NCBI RefSeq assembly: GCF_000002875.2
Contig: NC_009393.2
Coordinates: 415,001-479,000, forward strand
Length of the DNA stretch: 64,000 nucleotides
Direction of reading: 5' to 3'
Source of the DNA: Leishmania infantum JPCM5
Lineage: Eukaryota > Euglenozoa > Kinetoplastea > Trypanosomatida > Trypanosomatidae
This document shows, one piece after another, positions 29,571 through 39,588 of this stretch. The first letter of the stretch is position 1; each line of letters starts with the position of its first letter. The position numbers and the translations under genes are program-made. Below the pieces are notes generated by a model. That model was not told the DNA's origin. It saw nothing but the letters and a program-made list of their open reading frames with translations, and did not search any database.

Positions 29571-30610
29571 TCTTCTGCTTTGCAGGCCTGCTTGCTGTTT
29601 TGGTACAACGCGGACGATGAGGGATGCCGTCCGCGTGCGCTCGACTCCGAAACACGTTGACACCGAACACAGTGATGGCCGGTGACGATGAGCGGTGGCG
29701 GTGGTGGGGTAAGATAAGCGGAGAGACCGGCAAGACGCAGAACGGGGATGAGAGACAAGATGGCAACGCGCGCATCAATCACGGTGTGAGATGGAAGGGA
29801 AGAGGAGGGGGGGGGGAGGCTGCGGTGCTTCGAGGGTGTGATGCACCTTTCGAATACTTTTTCTAACCCTCGTCTCTTTCTCCCTTGGAGCAAGGATTGA
29901 CGAGGCGGAGGCGTGTGCAGGTAGGCGACATTGCATGTTGCTGCGAGGTAAGGGTGATGGCACGCACATCACTACCTTCACCTCCCCGCACCGTACGCCG
30001 CGGAAATGTAATCGGAGCCATGCGGGCCATCCGTAACAGTCGCGTCGGCACCCTTCGGGTGAGCAGCGAAGGAGGAGGTGGTGGTGGTGGTGGGGAGGTG
30101 AGGGGTCGAGGCGCGACGCGCATTCCTTGGTGTGTCACGCTCTTCGGCGCGTTTTCTGTTTCCAGCTTCAGTTCCTTGATCGTTCACGGTGTGTGTGTGT
30201 GTGTGTGTGTGTGCGTGTGCGCGCCCTCGTGCGTGTATGAAAGGCGGAGAGGGGGCTTGCCCGGCTCTTCGCTTTACTTTGCTGCTCACGGCCATGGCAT
30301 ATATACATGTACCTACGAGGCACCCCCACCGGAAGCACCACGACTGCCATCACAGCGCTGACTCAACTGTGCACACCATGCACACATACACATGCAACAC
30401 AACTTGGTTTGAGAACATGCCCATCTCCCCCCCTCTGTCGGCTTGCGCGAGGGTGTGTGGGTGCGTGTGCTGTGAGCGCATCAAGAGGAAGGAGAGACGA
30501 ACCTACCAAGGCGCCCTTTCTACGAGAACGCATTAGTGTGTGCCGGCCTTCCACTTGCACGCTAGTCAGCTCGCCCAAGTCCACGCATGCCAGCGCAGCA
30601 CTGGCCAACT
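29571..30610. other. Intergenic region
   Basis: 5' flank of TIM17 and 3' UTR of IFT25. Contains a purine run near 29791-29820 (pyrimidine tract on the gene strand) and a (TG)n tract at 30189-30213. No gene seen. Confidence 0.55.
30189..30213. repeat. (TG)n microsatellite
   Basis: TG run on the plus strand, so CA on the gene strand, in the 3' flank of IFT25. Confidence 0.95.
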
Positions 30611-31141
30611 CTACATTACAACTTCCGGCTTGCTCTGAAGGACGGCGACACGCTGCTGGGACTCCTCTCCCCACGCATCGATGCTGTAGACCGCGACAAA
30701 CTCGCTGTAGCCGGAGAGAATGGTGAGTCGGATGAAGCGGATATCACGCCCAGCGCCTTCGGGGTCTAAGTCGAACGTCTCGGTCTGCGGGCCACCGACG
30801 CCACCGTCCGCCGCCGCAGCTGCTGCGCTGGGGTTGCTACTGCTGCCCCCGACGGAACCGCGCGCAAGGGTGCGCTCTGCCATGACTTCGAACGCCGTCG
30901 GCGTCTCCCCGCAGCACTTTTCAACCAGAATGTCCTTCGCGTCATTCAGGGCCACGGACAGCTTCGAGATCTTTGCCGAGGCGGCGCGTGTCTGCACAAT
31001 TACCTCCTGCGGGAAGCCGCCCGTGGTGAGCACAAACGATGTGGGGGCCTTTGGATCCGTGATGGCGGTCCCAGGGAGGTTGTCGTCGTGGAAAGAGATG
31101 AAGTGCACATCAAAGAACACGCGCGAGTTCGTGGCCGCCAT
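30611..31141 (-). CDS. IFT25: Intraflagellar transport protein IFT25 (HSPB11-like), 176 aa
   Basis: ATG at 31141 (MAATNSRVFFDV). A jelly-roll (DOC1-like) domain covers the protein. Typical stretches are DNLPGTAITDPKAPTSFVLT, then TGGFPQEVIVQ (human counterpart TGMFPQEFII), and near the end RDIRFIRLTILSGYSEFVAV and YSIDAWGE. IFT25 pairs with IFT27 in the IFT-B train and in Leishmania should act in the flagellum. An Ala/Gly/Ser-rich insertion of about 25 residues interrupts the domain (around 100-125), so the protein is longer than the human one (144 aa). The C-terminal tail (about 12 residues) is unremarkable. Confidence 0.88.
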   Translation of the reverse strand: MAATNSRVFFDVHFISFHDDNLPGTAITDPKAPTSFVLTTGGFPQEVIVQTRAASAKISKLSVALNDAKDILVEKCCGETPTAFEVMAERTLARGSVGGSSSNPSAAAAAADGGVGGPQTETFDLDPEGAGRDIRFIRLTILSGYSEFVAVYSIDAWGEESQQRVAVLQSKPEVVM

Positions 31142-31820
31142 TTTCGCTTTCCTTTCGGTTTGGGCGTGTTGCACTTCCGGCAGGTCACGCCGCGTCTGTG
31201 TGCGCTGTGTCGTCACTCTGTGGGGTTCCCTGCGCTTCGGGTGGGGGAGGATGGGGAGGGGGAAGGGGGAGGCATGGATCGGGGAGCCGCTGCAGGTGGT
31301 CAACATCTACGCTCACCCACAAGCATAGGCAGAGAGAGCGCCCACGGAGACACCCAAGCATGCGTGTGCACGTGAGAGGCCGTGTGTTGGATGCCTTCAT
31401 GGTTCCATACCCTCCTTTCTTGTACGGCAACAGTCAACGATGTCTTTCTCTACGTGCGTGCGTGTGTGTGTGTGTTAGACCTTCGCCAGTATCGAAACCA
31501 CATGAACGCCGCCGCCACCACGGCGGCGCCCGCAGCATGCCCTCCATATCGACGACGTGGCCACAAACGACGTTTGCGTAGTGGTGCACGCTTAAACGCA
31601 TATTATTCTCTTAGCACATCAATGAATGCGACGGACACACGAGCCAGCGACGGGGAGGGTGGGGTACATCGACATGAGGCGCTAAGCAAGCCGCGGCGGC
31701 CGCCGCCCCGATGTCCTGCACGGACAACCCCTCACCCGTCCGTGCACACTCACGCACACCCAAGCACACGCCAACAGCATCAAAACGCAGAGTAGGAAAG
31801 CGACGTGCCGCATAGGAGGC
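31142..31820. other. Intergenic region
   Basis: 5' flank of IFT25 (gene-strand pyrimidine tract complementary to about 31230-31271) and 3' UTR of the next gene. No gene seen. Confidence 0.55.
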
Positions 31821-32678
31821 TTAAAGCTCATCTCGTCCGCGCTTCCGCCCTCCGCGGCCACCACCGCCGCCGCGGGCCTTGCGTCGCGGGCCGAGTTCCC
31901 AGTCGCGCGAGTACCGCAGTACCTCTTGGTGTGGCCGGTTCACGTTGCCGCTCTCGTTGAGGTCCCACTGGCTACGACTATTCTTGCGGCGCTTCCGGAC
32001 CTCTGCGATGCGGGCGTCATGCGCCACCTCACGCTGCACGTTGCGAATGGTTTTGTTGAAGACCTGAAGTGTGCCGCTGTTCATGTCGTACGTACCGGAC
32101 TGCTTCAACGGCGTCGGGTCACCAACACGCCGGAGCAGGTGCGCGCGACGGAGCTGGCGACGTTGAAACATCTGCACACGCCTGTCCTTGGCCGCGTGCA
32201 GCGCACTGCCTTTACTATAATCCACAGCTTCCCCATGCGTCAGCCTCTCCCATGCGCCGCGCTCCCGCAGCTCCTTCTTCTGCTGCGACACCTGCGCGAG
32301 TCGCTCCGCGTACGGCACAGCGGTTTGGTTCGCGCAGAGGACGGCGTCCTGGCCGCGCGTGCGCACGTTTGCGGGCCGCTTACCACCGATGCGCTCAAAC
32401 TTCTTCCAGTTCTCCTCGATGCGCTCCTCCATCGTCATGTTGTCGGAGTGCAGGGCCGCCGTGCGAGTGTAGATGTCCTGCAGGTCCTCGTTGATGCGCT
32501 GATGGTGCACGAGCAGGTCGCGGTGATCAGCCCGCTTCTTCTTGGCATTTTGCATGTACGACGAGGCATGGGCTTCGTTCTCCTGGTAGTGGATGCCGCG
32601 GTGCAACGAGCGCGGGCCTTCGATCTTGTTACGCTCCTTTACGAGCTGCCGCGTTGCGCGGCTGTGCAGAGGCGGCAT
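31821..32678 (-). CDS. Hypothetical basic protein, 285 aa
   Basis: ATG at 32678 (MPPLHSRATRQLVKERNK). The protein is very basic and mostly helical: HASSYMQNAKKKRADHRDLL, then HHQRINEDLQDIYTRTAALH, a TMEERIEENWKKFERIGGKR motif, and IRNVQREVAHDARIAEVRKR. The tail is Gly/Arg-rich (RRKARGGGGGRGGRKRGRDE), as in RNA-binding or nucleolar proteins. I do not recognise the family. A nucleolar or ribosome-biogenesis role is possible from composition only; a flagellar protein is equally open. No catalytic motif or membrane segment. It lies between IFT25 and the RRM-like gene on the same strand. Confidence 0.7.
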   Translation of the reverse strand: MPPLHSRATRQLVKERNKIEGPRSLHRGIHYQENEAHASSYMQNAKKKRADHRDLLVHHQRINEDLQDIYTRTAALHSDNMTMEERIEENWKKFERIGGKRPANVRTRGQDAVLCANQTAVPYAERLAQVSQQKKELRERGAWERLTHGEAVDYSKGSALHAAKDRRVQMFQRRQLRRAHLLRRVGDPTPLKQSGTYDMNSGTLQVFNKTIRNVQREVAHDARIAEVRKRRKNSRSQWDLNESGNVNRPHQEVLRYSRDWELGPRRKARGGGGGRGGRKRGRDEL

Positions 32679-33640
32679 ACCTCCCCCTCCCCACGCGTCG
32701 GTCGGTGTGTTTCGTGGACAGCAGCCACGACAAAGAACAGCAGAGATGAGGGGGCGCACTGTGCGGTGGTGCTCACCGGCAAAAAGCGTGTGGACGGCTC
32801 CCCCGCAGCACTTATCTGTATGTCGCTGCGAAGACGGCGCTGCAGCCAGCTGGAACACCCAGAGAGCTGCGTAGCCACAGCGCGTGGGGGCGTGCGTACG
32901 CACACAAGGAGGTCACGAGGATCTAGCGAAGAGAGAGAGGATTGAGGCGAGTGAGAGGGACAAGCCGGACGGGGTTGCACGCAAAATGCTCCGCTGTACG
33001 AAAAGGCATCCAGTCGCGGCACAGATATGATACGGCGCATCTGCATCTACCCACCACCACTTTTCGAACAGAGGGGAGGCGGAGGCAGAGAGAGAGAGAG
33101 AGCGAGAGCGGGCGAGGAATCACGACGCACTCTGCTCGTGTGTGTGCGTGTGTACGTGTTGCAGTTGTGTAGCTAGGCAGACTGGCGGAAAACCCGCGCG
33201 CCCTCTTTCTTCCTCCCCTCTCCACTTTGTATACGTTTACGTGTACTTGATTGCCGCGCCTTCGCTGAAGCAGAGCAGTGATGCGTCTGTGTCCCTTGTG
33301 TGTGTGTGTGTGTGTGTATAGATGTGGATGTCGCTCGCCGGCCCTTCTCTTGTCCAGTCCACACACACACACACACAGATGACACCATGTATACATCCAT
33401 CAGCGAAGACGGCTAGCATAAGGAAGGGGAGTGGCGAGGGGAGCCTCCCTGCGCACGCAAATCCGGTGATCAGCCGAATGAAAACACCCAAACAAACGCC
33501 GGCACAAGACAAGGTGGACAAGAGGGAGAGCAACGGCGTCCTCGTCGCTGGGACAGCGTCACCAGCTCACGCATCCACCACCACCAACGACCGCAACGAG
33601 AGACCTATTCCACCACGGTGAAGAGCCCGAGGAAGACGGC
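32679..33640. other. Intergenic region with two microsatellites
   Basis: 5' flank of the basic-protein gene and 3' UTR of the RRM-like gene, with a GA-rich run near 33086-33110, (TG)n at 33297-33318 and (AC)n at 33360-33377. No gene seen. Confidence 0.55.
33297..33377. repeat. Paired (TG)n and (CA)n tracts in opposite orientation
   Basis: TG run at 33297-33318 and CA run at 33360-33377, separated by about 41 nt. They could pair as an imperfect stem of about 18 bp in RNA or in extruded DNA. Confidence 0.85.
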
Positions 33641-35899
33641 TCAGAGATCTTGCTTCAGCTCAATGCGGAACTTCTTACCAGCCCTCGCAGCCGCCTCGGA
33701 CGTACGCCGCATCGTCTCATTCAGCGCCTGCAACGTCGCGTTGAGGTGTGCGCCGTCTGTGCCGTTCTGGTCCAAGAAGGCCTGTTGCTGGTTGAGCAGG
33801 TTGAGCAGATGTGCGTGGAACTCGCGACGCTGGCGCTCTGCAACGGCTTTCTCATGCGCCTCGTTGATGCCCAGCCAGTCCACCATGTAATACGTGCCGA
33901 AGCCTAGGAGAAGAAACGCAATCAGAGGCACCCACAGGGCGTTGAGGTAGGCACGCCAGTAGGACGGCAGCCGATGCGCCTCCTCATACCCGATGTGACC
34001 CTTGACGTACCGAAACAGCTTCGGGTGCTCGCACAGACCTACCAGCTCATCGGCCGTCCCGGTCTCCACGTAGCCGTCGACGTTCTGCATCACTGCTGAG
34101 TACAGCTGCTCGTCTCTCTGGGCAGCATTCATAGTCGGGTACGCTGCCTCCATGCTCATGTCGGACGGCTGTTCGTTGCCACCGTCCGGCGACAGCGCCG
34201 GTAGCGGCGGCCGCGTGTCGACCTTGTCATGGCCGTTTCGGTCCACCAGGCCGCCCTTGATTTTCTCCAGCAGCTTCACGTTCTCGATGAGGTTCACGGC
34301 GGCCTCCGTGCGCGGCATCGTGCGCCACAGCTGCTCCATCGCACGTAGCGCCTCGATGTCCTCCTGCTTTGTGGGCTGCGGCTCGTAGAGCGCCTTGAGG
34401 GCGGCCTTGACCGCCCTGCCTCGACGAGTATTGAGGGGCCCCGTCGCTGTCGACGACGATGATGTTGTGGCGAGTTTTGCATTGTGGGCGCCTCCATCCA
34501 CGGCGCTGCCTTGCTTGGCGGCTTCGGCCGTCTCCGCCAGCGCCCGCCACGCCTGCACGTGCAGCACCACCTTGTCCTTGTACAAGTCGCGCATCAGGCT
34601 TGCCCACATCGGGTCGTACTTGAACTTCTGCTTTACACCAAGGTAACACAGAGCACTGTGGTACAGGTTGTCATGAACAAGCCGCAGCATGACTTGCTGC
34701 GCGGCCGCCTCGTCGCCATGCGCGTACTCGCGACTCTGCCGTTGCACCTCACGCACCTCCTGCGCGAGAGACGGCTGCGCGGCGTAGAGGAAGGCGTCAT
34801 CGGCGATGCGGTCTGCCGAAGGTTGCGTCTTGCGGAGTGCGTAGAGGTTGTAGTACTCCCACCACATGTCCATCACCGTCACCACGTTTCCGTCCTGCGC
34901 GGCAACGTGGGCCGGCTGCAGGATCTGCCACAGCGCCTCCTCGATGACAGCCGGCTCGATGCCGCGTCCCGGAAAGGTTGGACCCACACGCTTCACAGGT
35001 CGGGATTGAGGCGACGGTACCGTCTCTGGCGAATGGGCAGCGGCTGCGGGACCCCTGTCACCGTCCTCAACGACCTCGACGCGCGGCGCCGGCGCCTCCG
35101 CGGTCTCGGCTTCCCAGCGAACAACCACGTGCGGCGCAACAGGCACCATCGGCTCCGTAGCCGATGGCCGCGAGTCCGAGCTCAGCAGCAACACCGGAAA
35201 TTTGTGTAAGAGGAGCGCGCGGCTCAGCTCGCCGCCTGGCACCTCCCACTGCTTCTCCCCGCCCACCAGGAAGGCGTCCCGCGTCAGCAGAAAGGGGTGC
35301 ACAAACGGGCAACACTGCGCAAACTCGAGGCACAGGAGAAGATCCAGCGCGCGCGCCTTCCGGTCATCCAGCGCCTCAGTCGGCCTGTCCTTCTCCCACG
35401 TCGGTTGACCCATCCCGCCGTTCTCATCAGGCGCAGCAATGAAGGAGAGATGCACGGCAAGATAGCAGCTCTCGGCGTCAGCGCCGTCGGCGAACACGAC
35501 GCTGCCCATTCCACGATTCTCGTCGTAGAACAGCGCCTCTACAGCGCCGTACTGTTGGAAGAAGCCACGCACAAACTGCTTCGAGTAGGCGACCGCCGAC
35601 GCTGGCGTCGTGGACGGCTTCGTGGCGCCCGGCGCTTGGCGCCGGTAAGGCTCCATGCAGGGGAACCCGGCGAAGAAGAGCTCTTTGGACGCCACCAGCT
35701 TGCGCCCGCTCCCTTGCTGCACGGGGCGGGCCCGACCGCCGCCGCCTGCGACGACCTTGGCCGCCGCTGATGTCGGCTCTGCACGCTGTGTCGCGCGGCG
35801 CCGTAGAGACACCGCCGCCAGCGTGTCGGCAGACGATACAGATGATGACGTGTGTTGCATCCGTGGAAAAGCTCTGGTGCGCGGCCACCAAAACGACAT
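33641..35899 (-). CDS. RRM-like protein with C-terminal membrane segment, 752 aa
   Basis: ATG at 35899 (MSFWWPRTRAFPRMQ); the frame above it has no ATG. The basic N-terminus, free of acids, could be a mitochondrial presequence. At residues 74-137 there is an RRM-like pattern with LFFAGFP (RNP2-like), SKQFVRGFFQQYGAVEALFY, and GMGSVVFA (RNP1-like), followed by an acid-rich stretch. The central 450 residues are helical and include an SH-rich low-complexity stretch with a poly-Ser run (about 470-500). A hydrophobic segment at about 651-672 (LWVPLIAFLLLGFGTYYMVD) is followed by a coiled C-terminus (LLNLLNQQQAFLDQNGTD). I do not recognise the family. A membrane-bound RNA-binding role is suggested by layout only. 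Confidence 0.7.
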   Translation of the reverse strand: MSFWWPRTRAFPRMQHTSSSVSSADTLAAVSLRRRATQRAEPTSAAAKVVAGGGGRARPVQQGSGRKLVASKELFFAGFPCMEPYRRQAPGATKPSTTPASAVAYSKQFVRGFFQQYGAVEALFYDENRGMGSVVFADGADAESCYLAVHLSFIAAPDENGGMGQPTWEKDRPTEALDDRKARALDLLLCLEFAQCCPFVHPFLLTRDAFLVGGEKQWEVPGGELSRALLLHKFPVLLLSSDSRPSATEPMVPVAPHVVVRWEAETAEAPAPRVEVVEDGDRGPAAAAHSPETVPSPQSRPVKRVGPTFPGRGIEPAVIEEALWQILQPAHVAAQDGNVVTVMDMWWEYYNLYALRKTQPSADRIADDAFLYAAQPSLAQEVREVQRQSREYAHGDEAAAQQVMLRLVHDNLYHSALCYLGVKQKFKYDPMWASLMRDLYKDKVVLHVQAWRALAETAEAAKQGSAVDGGAHNAKLATTSSSSTATGPLNTRRGRAVKAALKALYEPQPTKQEDIEALRAMEQLWRTMPRTEAAVNLIENVKLLEKIKGGLVDRNGHDKVDTRPPLPALSPDGGNEQPSDMSMEAAYPTMNAAQRDEQLYSAVMQNVDGYVETGTADELVGLCEHPKLFRYVKGHIGYEEAHRLPSYWRAYLNALWVPLIAFLLLGFGTYYMVDWLGINEAHEKAVAERQRREFHAHLLNLLNQQQAFLDQNGTDGAHLNATLQALNETMRRTSEAAARAGKKFRIELKQDL

Positions 35900-37722
35900 G
35901 GCGGCGTCGGGGATACGAAATATGCGTGGGGTGGTGAGGAGAAGGTGGAGGGAGGGTGGACGCATTTCGACCTCTCTGCTGTGGCGCCAACTTCGACCTC
36001 ACGCTGCGAGTCGAAGAGTAGGCGACGAGTGTGCAATCCTCACTAAGTCGTGAGGGTAGGGGGGGGCGTGGTGCGCTGCTTCTTCCATGTCCCTCTCCCG
36101 TTGCCCCCGTTTCTCCCGTCTCTCCTCATCCTTTCCCCTGCACTCTCGCATGCCCACTCGTAGGCCCACTTCCAAGTAGAGGAGGAGGCGTGTGCGTGTG
36201 TGCCCATGCGGAGAGATAAGGAAAGGCAGGCCGAGAAAGACGGGGCTGTGGCGGGGAAGGGGAGGGCGGAAAGGGAAGGCGCGACACCAGTTCGACTGGA
36301 AGCTGCCCCTTCCCGTTATAACCCCCCTCCCTCCCCCGAACAACGCGTGCTGTTGTTGGTTCCCAAGAGGTTTTACTACTCTACGATGATGCACTTCAGT
36401 CCGTGGAAGGAGAGAAGCAGAGAGGAAAGACGCAGTCAGGGAGACAGACGGGGAGCACCATAACCAACACCATCACCGCCAATAAGAAGGGCCCATGAAA
36501 ACAACGTCGGCCCACCGAAAACTGTGCCGCGAGGAAGATGAAGGGAAGGGAGGGGCCCTCCCTCCCCCCAAAAAAAAACGCACAAGATACACAACACCGC
36601 CTTCACCGCCAGCCACTCACTGGTGCATCGCGCGACTCGATGAGCGTCATCACATCGACATCGGTGTCGAGGGGTCATCGGCGATCGCCCATCGCCACGG
36701 CCCATGGCGCGCTTCGTAGACGTAGAAGCGATGGCGGAGGTGTGAGGCGCACACCCAAAAAAAAAAACGTTGAAGACAACGATGGAAAGAGAGACGAGAG
36801 GAGGATGTTGAGGGAAGGGAGGGAGGCATATAGAAGAATGCGAGCAAAAGGTACAATGGACGAGCGGCAGGCTGGGCAGGGAGAGAGAGACGCAGAGCCG
36901 CGTGACGACCACGGGCATGCCGTGTTACAGCCTCGCGTGTGCGTCTCAGCTCTAGCTCTGCCTCCACTTGACTTTACAATCTTCCGCCTCATTGTCAGTG
37001 GGGGAGGGGGTTCAGAGAACGAGCAGCCGGACACGCACGCACGCACCGCCATGTACACGCCAGCGCGTGCTGCGCAGAAAACACAAAAGGGTGAGAGAGG
37101 TGTGTGGAGGGAGGAGGGGAGGCGAAACACAGGCGAGCACACGTGCGCAGACCCACCGGATCACCGGCCTGCTGCATAAGTTGGACAGAGGTCGGCGCCC
37201 CGCTTCCCTGCCTCGACTCTTCCCACCCACCCATGGACGCACGTCGCTGCCTTCCATGAACGTGTCCATTCTCTCCAGTTCAAGTAAATCCTCCAGGCAC
37301 TGCTGCAATGACAGCGAAGACGCTGGCCGGGGGCTGAGGAGGAGGAAGGGGGGGGGCAGAGACGTCTGAGAGGGGCGCCTGACAGTGACACGGACGTCGG
37401 TGAGTGGGGGAGGGACGCGAGTGTTGGCGGCGGGGTTTCGTCGCACGGTGAACTGGAAAGAAACAAGAAGTCAAGCACTACAGGCGATGAACGAAAACGG
37501 GAATTACGTGCCATACGCCTCCTCGTCCTCCTCAGCGCAGAGAGGCTGATTCGGGCAATGTCAGCAATGGGTTGCAGTGAGGGTCGGGATGAGAGAGAGA
37601 CGCGTGAAGGTGAGGAGGGGTAGCCTCCAGCGAAGATAAGGACAGAAAGGAAGGGAGGGAGACACCCACGAGGCACCCTCACTCAGACGTGCACACAGGC
37701 GCGCAGGCACGGGCGCGTGCTT
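35900..37722. other. Intergenic region (1.8 kb)
   Basis: 5' flank of the RRM-like gene, with a pyrimidine tract complementary to 35926-35960, and the 3' UTR of the 196-aa SKP1-like gene. It is purine-rich on the plus strand with poly-A runs near 36570 and 36757. No gene is supported. Confidence 0.55.
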
Positions 37723-38313
37723 TCAATACACATTCGGGTCCACCGATTTAGCGTACTCCATCTCACGCCGCAGGTGACCCATCTCCTCTTCGGTCCACTC
37801 GTTCTGCATATGCAGGAATTTCCGGATGCGCTCGGCGCCCTCCATAATGTCCGGCGCCGCCTTCGCGATCTCGTCAATGCGGACCGCCATGTAGGCGGCG
37901 CACAGCGCGGACAGTTGCGAGAAACGCAGGAACAACGCGCAGTTGAGAAGATCGACGAGGTAGTCCTCCCTCTCCGCCTTCTCAACCAGCTCCATCTCGC
38001 CCGCGTACACCACGCTCCGCAGGTCCTGCGTGAGGGGGCGAGGGATGCTGCTGGTGCGCTCGTCAGGCGGGAGCAACGCGTACGCGCGCACCACGTCCAG
38101 CACCTCCTTGCTGTAATCCGTGCCCTCCGCCTTCACCGGCTCCGTGTCGCCGTCGTCCACGTCCGACTCGTCCGTGTCGTCAGTGCCAGCCCGCGCCGCT
38201 CGGAATACCTGGTCCATGTTCAGCATGCCCAGCAGCTCCTTCGCCGTGGCCAGCGGCATCTCTACCGAATAGCCGCTGACGTTGCTGATACGAAAGACTT
38301 CCTCATTCGACAT
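37723..38313 (-). CDS. SKP1-like protein, 196 aa
   Basis: ATG at 38313 (MSNEEVFRISNVSGYSVEM). The order matches SKP1: an N-terminal strand/helix (VFRISNVSGYSVEMPLATAK, ELLGMLNMDQVF), an acidic loop of about 30 residues, a helix (SKEVLDVVRAYALLPPDE), then the C-terminal helices DYLVDLLNCALFLRFSQLSA, LCAAYMAVRIDEIAK, and IRKFLHMQNEWTEEEMGHLR, which follows the family's IRKTFNIKNDFTEEE pattern. It is somewhat longer than SKP1 (163 aa) because of the loop. SKP1 bridges cullin 1 and F-box proteins in SCF ubiquitin ligases. It is strongly diverged, so a true SCF role is unproven. It lies 1.3 kb downstream of the giant SKP1-like gene. Confidence 0.8.
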   Translation of the reverse strand: MSNEEVFRISNVSGYSVEMPLATAKELLGMLNMDQVFRAARAGTDDTDESDVDDGDTEPVKAEGTDYSKEVLDVVRAYALLPPDERTSSIPRPLTQDLRSVVYAGEMELVEKAEREDYLVDLLNCALFLRFSQLSALCAAYMAVRIDEIAKAAPDIMEGAERIRKFLHMQNEWTEEEMGHLRREMEYAKSVDPNVY

Positions 38314-39588
38314 TGCTGCGTGCGAAGCAGTGCCGTTGGTAGTGTGTTGATCTCTGCAGAGGCGTAGGCGCGAGAGAGATGCAGCAGTGGCGTGTGTTTG
38401 TGTGTGTGTCCGTGGCAAGAGAGGATGTGAGCGCGGATTCTACATACAACGCGACATTGTCGAAGGGACGAGGAGGGAGGCACATGCACAGAGAGAGGCA
38501 GGAATGTGAAAATAAGGGTGTGCGCGCGCGTGCGTGTGTGTCTGTGGCAGAGCGGCCGGGGACGGCACGGAAGCAGCAGCAGCTGTTCCAACAGTGCGCA
38601 CACGAGAGAGGAATACCGAGGCAGATGGCGTCCGCTCGAGCGTGGTACACCGAACACGCTGCTGGAATAGCAAAGAGAAGGGGACGAGAGGGCGATGGAA
38701 GCGCGTGCCGCCCTCTCGGAAGAGCTCTCCCCCATCTCAGCTCTCACTCACGAGCACGCCTGCCGCCCTCCTCTTCCCCACTCTCTGCAGCACAGAGGTA
38801 CGCCCCAACGTGCCACGACCACGCAACGCACCGCGAGACCTACGGCCCTCTACGAGAAAACCAAGAGAAGCGAGATGATGGAGGGGAGGATGAACGGGGG
38901 TACCCCCCGCTCCTCCTCGCATGCGTGCTTTCACATTGGCGTGGGGGCAGTCTGACGCACACAGAGAGAAGGAAAGCAGGGGCTTCTGGATCTGCCTCTT
39001 CGTGTAGATGACGGCCTTGATACTGTTGCATGCTTCTGCTGCTCGAAATCAGCGCCATTCCGTCCCATGTGCACATCCAGAGACACCCCCGAAGACAACG
39101 ACAAGCACACCACCTGTGAGTACAACACCAACACTCATCAACGTACACCGCCCAACAGCCAGACACGCTAGCAGACTTGGGAGAGGGAGGGGGAGGGGGA
39201 GGGTGGGGGCGGGTGGATGGAGAAGAGGCAAGTCGAGCGGGGGCCAACTCGAAAGAACAAGAGGAATCAAAGCATGAGCGCCTCCGCTGCCCAGGCAGCA
39301 GCCATTACAAGGCACACTAACAAAGGCATCACAGGCAGATCGACGACAGCGGCGGCAACCAGCAATGAGAGGCGCCGCCCTCTCCACGACTCACGCATAT
39401 CCGCACCCGCACACACGTGCACCTACATCGGCGCGCACACCCAAACATCAGAGAACGACGAGGCTGGCAGCGGGGACGGTGATATCCTTCAGAGACATAA
39501 GATGGGAGCCAGGCGGCATCCCCGGCGGTGGCGGCGGCAGCTGCACGGTGCCCTTGCTCCTCCGTATTCTGCTCCCGTCAACCGCCCG
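38314..39588. other. Intergenic region between the two SKP1-like genes
   Basis: 1.3 kb. A GA/G-rich run lies at about 39180-39212 and TG-rich patches near 38395-38405 and 38525-38550. No gene seen. Confidence 0.55.

Noticed and set aside
31821..32678. Identification as UTP11 (U3 snoRNP protein) or as an ER protein because of the RDEL ending
   Set aside because: The UTP11 N-terminal pattern is absent. There is no signal peptide, and the tail is a basic Gly/Arg nuclear-type sequence.
31926..32945. Plus-strand frame of 339 codons
   Set aside because: Antisense shadow of the basic-protein gene; every other supported gene in the window is on the minus strand.
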